Part shown: positions 36,227 to 38,013 of the stretch, piece by piece
Position numbering within the stretch: position 1 is the first letter of the stretch
Layout of the letters: each line of letters begins with the position of its first letter
From: JBOGFI01 sp050743365
GTDB lineage: Bacteria > Actinomycetota > Acidimicrobiia > IMCC26256 > JACDBD01
Assembly: GCA_050743365.1 (NCBI GenBank)
Contig: JBOGFI010000091.1
Location: 1-38,013, forward strand
Length of the DNA: 38,013 bases
Direction: 5' to 3'
The notes under the pieces: model-generated
The model's database searches: none
What the model was told of the DNA's origin: nothing
What the model saw: the letters and a program-made list of their open reading frames with translations, nothing else
Translations under genes and position numbers: made by a program

Positions 36227-38013
36227 ATGCCGGACCCCCTGCTCGAAGGCCTCGACGACACACAGCGCGAGGCCGTGACGCTCGACGCCGCCCCGCTGGC
36301 GGTCCTGGCCGGGGCCGGGTCGGGCAAGACCCGCGTGCTGACGAGGCGGATCGGCTGGCGAGCGAGCCGGGCCCGCCTCGAGCCCGACCATGTCCTGGCG
36401 CTCACGTTCACCCGCAAGGCTGCCGGTGAGCTCGTAGGCCGGCTCGAGCGGCTCGGCGTCCGGCGCCGGGTGACCGCCGGCACCTTCCACGCCATCGCCC
36501 TCGCGCAGCTCCGCCGCCGCGCCGCCGACCACAGCCGGCCGATGCCGGCGGTGCTGGCGCGCAAGGCTCGCCTCCTCGCGCCGATGCTTCCCGGGCGGGG
36601 GGCCGAGGCCACGCTCGCCGCCGCCGAGGTGGCGGGCGAGGTCGAGTGGGCCAAGGCACGCCTCGTCCGCCCCGACGGCTACGAAGCGGCGGTGGCGAAC
36701 GCTCGACGCGATCCGCCCCGGCCGTCGGCCGAGATCGCGTCGATCTACAACCGCTACGAGCGCGAGAAGCGGCGGCGGGGTGTCGTCGACTTCGACGACC
36801 TCATCTGGTGGTGCGCCGACGCGCTCGAGACCGACGCCGAGTTCCAGGCGGCGCAACGGTGGCGCTTCCGTCACGTGTTCGTGGACGAGTTCCAAGACGT
36901 CAATCCCGCCCAGCTCCGACTCGTGCGCGGCTGGCTCGGCGACCGTTCGGATCTGTGCGTCGTGGGCGACGCCGATCAGGCGATCTACGCGTTCGCCGGC
37001 GCCGACGCGTGCTACCTCACCGACTTCGCGCGGCACTTCCCGGGCTCGACCGTCGTGCGGCTGGGTGGCAACTACCGGTCCTCGCCTCAAGTGATCGCGG
37101 CCGCGAACGCCGTGCTGGCCGACGCCGGACGCCGCCGTGCCGCTCCCCGCACGCGGCGCCCCGACGGACCATTCCCGACGATCGTGGGTTACCCCGACGA
37201 CGACGCCGAGGCCGCGGGCGTTGTGCGCCGGCTCCGCCGCGAGCACGGGCCGGCCCTGCCCTGGTCGTCGATGGCCGTGCTGTACCGCACCAATGCGCAG
37301 TCGGCTCGTTTCGAGGAGGCCCTGGGGCGCGACGGCGTCCCGTTCCGCGTGCGGGGCGCGACGCGCTTCCTCGAGCGTCCGGAGGTGCGCGCCGCGCTCG
37401 AGGCGCTCGCGAGGACCGACCGGGCTGCGCCCGCTCGTCCGTTCGGCAGCCACCTCGCCGACCTCGCCGGCGAGGCTGCCGATGCTCCCGAGGAGCGGCG
37501 CGAGCACGTCGACGCTCTCGTGCGGCTCGGGCGCGAGTACCTCGCCGCCGACGGCGGCCCCGGCTCCGTCGACGGGTTCCAGGCCTACCTGGGCGTGGCG
37601 CTGCGCGGGAGCGACGACGCCGACGGACCCCGCGACGCGGTCGAGCTACTGACGTTCCACCGGGCCAAGGGCCTCGAGTTCGACACCGTCTTCGTCACCG
37701 GCCTCGAGCGGGGCCTCGTGCCCATCGCCCACGCCGGCACCGCCGCGGAGCGGGCCGAGGAGCGCCGCCTGCTCTACGTGGCGCTGAGCCGCGCCGAGCG
37801 CGCCATCCACCTGACCTGGGCGCACCGCCGCACGCTCGGGCTGCGGACTGTCGATCGCAAGCCGAGCCCGTGGCTGGAGGCGGTGCAGGACGCGTTGCGG
37901 TCCCTGCAGGCACCACCCGCGGCCGGCGACCCGTCGACGAGCGCCGGCGACGGGCTGGCCCGGGCTCGGGACCAGGCGCGGACCCGCTCTCGCGGCGACC
38001 AGCGCCGTTCGCC
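36227..38013 (+). CDS. UvrD-family DNA helicase, UvrD2-like (3' end beyond window)
   Basis: 595 complete codons, no stop before the window ends. Superfamily 1A motifs: Q-motif LDDTQREAV (9-17), Walker A AGAGSGKT (28-35), Ia LTFTRKAAGEL, Walker B VDEFQD (219-224), III GDADQAIYAFAGA, IV GGNYRSS, V FHRAKGLEFDTVFVTGLERG, VI LLYVALSRAERAIHLTW. The GLDDTQREAV start and helicase-core size recall mycobacterial UvrD2, which carries an HRDC domain next; the last visible 35 residues are a low-complexity Ala/Gly/Arg linker that would precede it. A PcrA/UvrD1 assignment is less likely. Confidence 0.9.
   Translation, partial: MPDPLLEGLDDTQREAVTLDAAPLAVLAGAGSGKTRVLTRRIGWRASRARLEPDHVLALTFTRKAAGELVGRLERLGVRRRVTAGTFHAIALAQLRRRAADHSRPMPAVLARKARLLAPMLPGRGAEATLAAAEVAGEVEWAKARLVRPDGYEAAVANARRDPPRPSAEIASIYNRYEREKRRRGVVDFDDLIWWCADALETDAEFQAAQRWRFRHVFVDEFQDVNPAQLRLVRGWLGDRSDLCVVGDADQAIYAFAGADACYLTDFARHFPGSTVVRLGGNYRSSPQVIAAANAVLADAGRRRAAPRTRRPDGPFPTIVGYPDDDAEAAGVVRRLRREHGPALPWSSMAVLYRTNAQSARFEEALGRDGVPFRVRGATRFLERPEVRAALEALARTDRAAPARPFGSHLADLAGEAADAPEERREHVDALVRLGREYLAADGGPGSVDGFQAYLGVALRGSDDADGPRDAVELLTFHRAKGLEFDTVFVTGLERGLVPIAHAGTAAERAEERRLLYVALSRAERAIHLTWAHRRTLGLRTVDRKPSPWLEAVQDALRSLQAPPAAGDPSTSAGDGLARARDQARTRSRGDQRRS

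Overview
The window is a GC-rich, gene-dense chromosomal segment that reads as an actinobacterium. The evidence is the gene order of the left third, which as I recall it parallels Mycobacterium tuberculosis (acyP-mutM-rnc-DUF177-sepIVA, and coaD-rsmD-recG-DAK phosphatase-rpmB-ddl). Further support comes from GTP-type PEPCK, two F420-type luciferase-fold genes, a PAC2 protein, frequent GTG starts, and many -10 boxes only 6-9 nt from the start codon (leaderless style). The order is not strictly mycobacterial; a lineage such as Acidimicrobiia is my guess. I see no tRNA, rRNA, CRISPR array, IS element or prophage gene.

Layout. 1-9764 (minus strand) is a housekeeping run: fakA-like, recG, rsmD, coaD, sepIVA-like, then DUF177, rpmF, plsX, acpP, rnc, mutM and acyP, mostly overlapping or a few bases apart. 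9787-10755 (plus) holds rpmB with a strong inverted repeat in front, an OB-fold-like protein directly behind it and a GNAT. 10809-12991 has a small GlsB-type membrane protein divergent from pckG. 13006-17515 is a divergent tyrosine/homogentisate cluster: an Lrp regulator, homogentisate dioxygenase and an FAH-family hydrolase on one side; a heme-oxygenase-like diiron protein translationally coupled to hppD on the other. An amidohydrolase, a phosphoribosyltransferase and a stand-alone Lrp ligand domain follow to 19624. 19713-23373 (minus) has ddl, a membrane protein, an acyl-CoA synthetase carrying an in-frame repeat insertion, and a MhuD-like heme monooxygenase. 23667-26387 has PAC2 divergent from two coupled luciferase-like oxidoreductases. 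26526-29754 (minus) is a membrane protein and a class A penicillin-binding protein. 29906-33566 (plus) is a coupled galactose module (galK, alpha-galactosidase-like, 2H phosphoesterase). 33579-35960 (minus) has a PH/SHOCT membrane protein, an aldonolactone-oxidase-type flavoenzyme and a small zincin. 35961-36226 is a structured non-coding stretch behind a consensus promoter, then a UvrD2-like helicase that runs off the window.

The most unusual content is non-genic. A dispersed palindromic repeat of about 110-117 bp occurs as full, tandem and truncated copies at 1-74, 341-574, 22217-22326, 23391-23406, 23642-23666 and 26418-26520. Its central hairpin is kept by paired base changes between copies. 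Copies lie at gene boundaries, and one lies inside an acyl-CoA synthetase without breaking the frame. Second is a possible structured RNA at about 36020-36190, with five helices and two alternative pairings of one segment. Third is a near-perfect 14-bp inverted repeat in front of rpmB.
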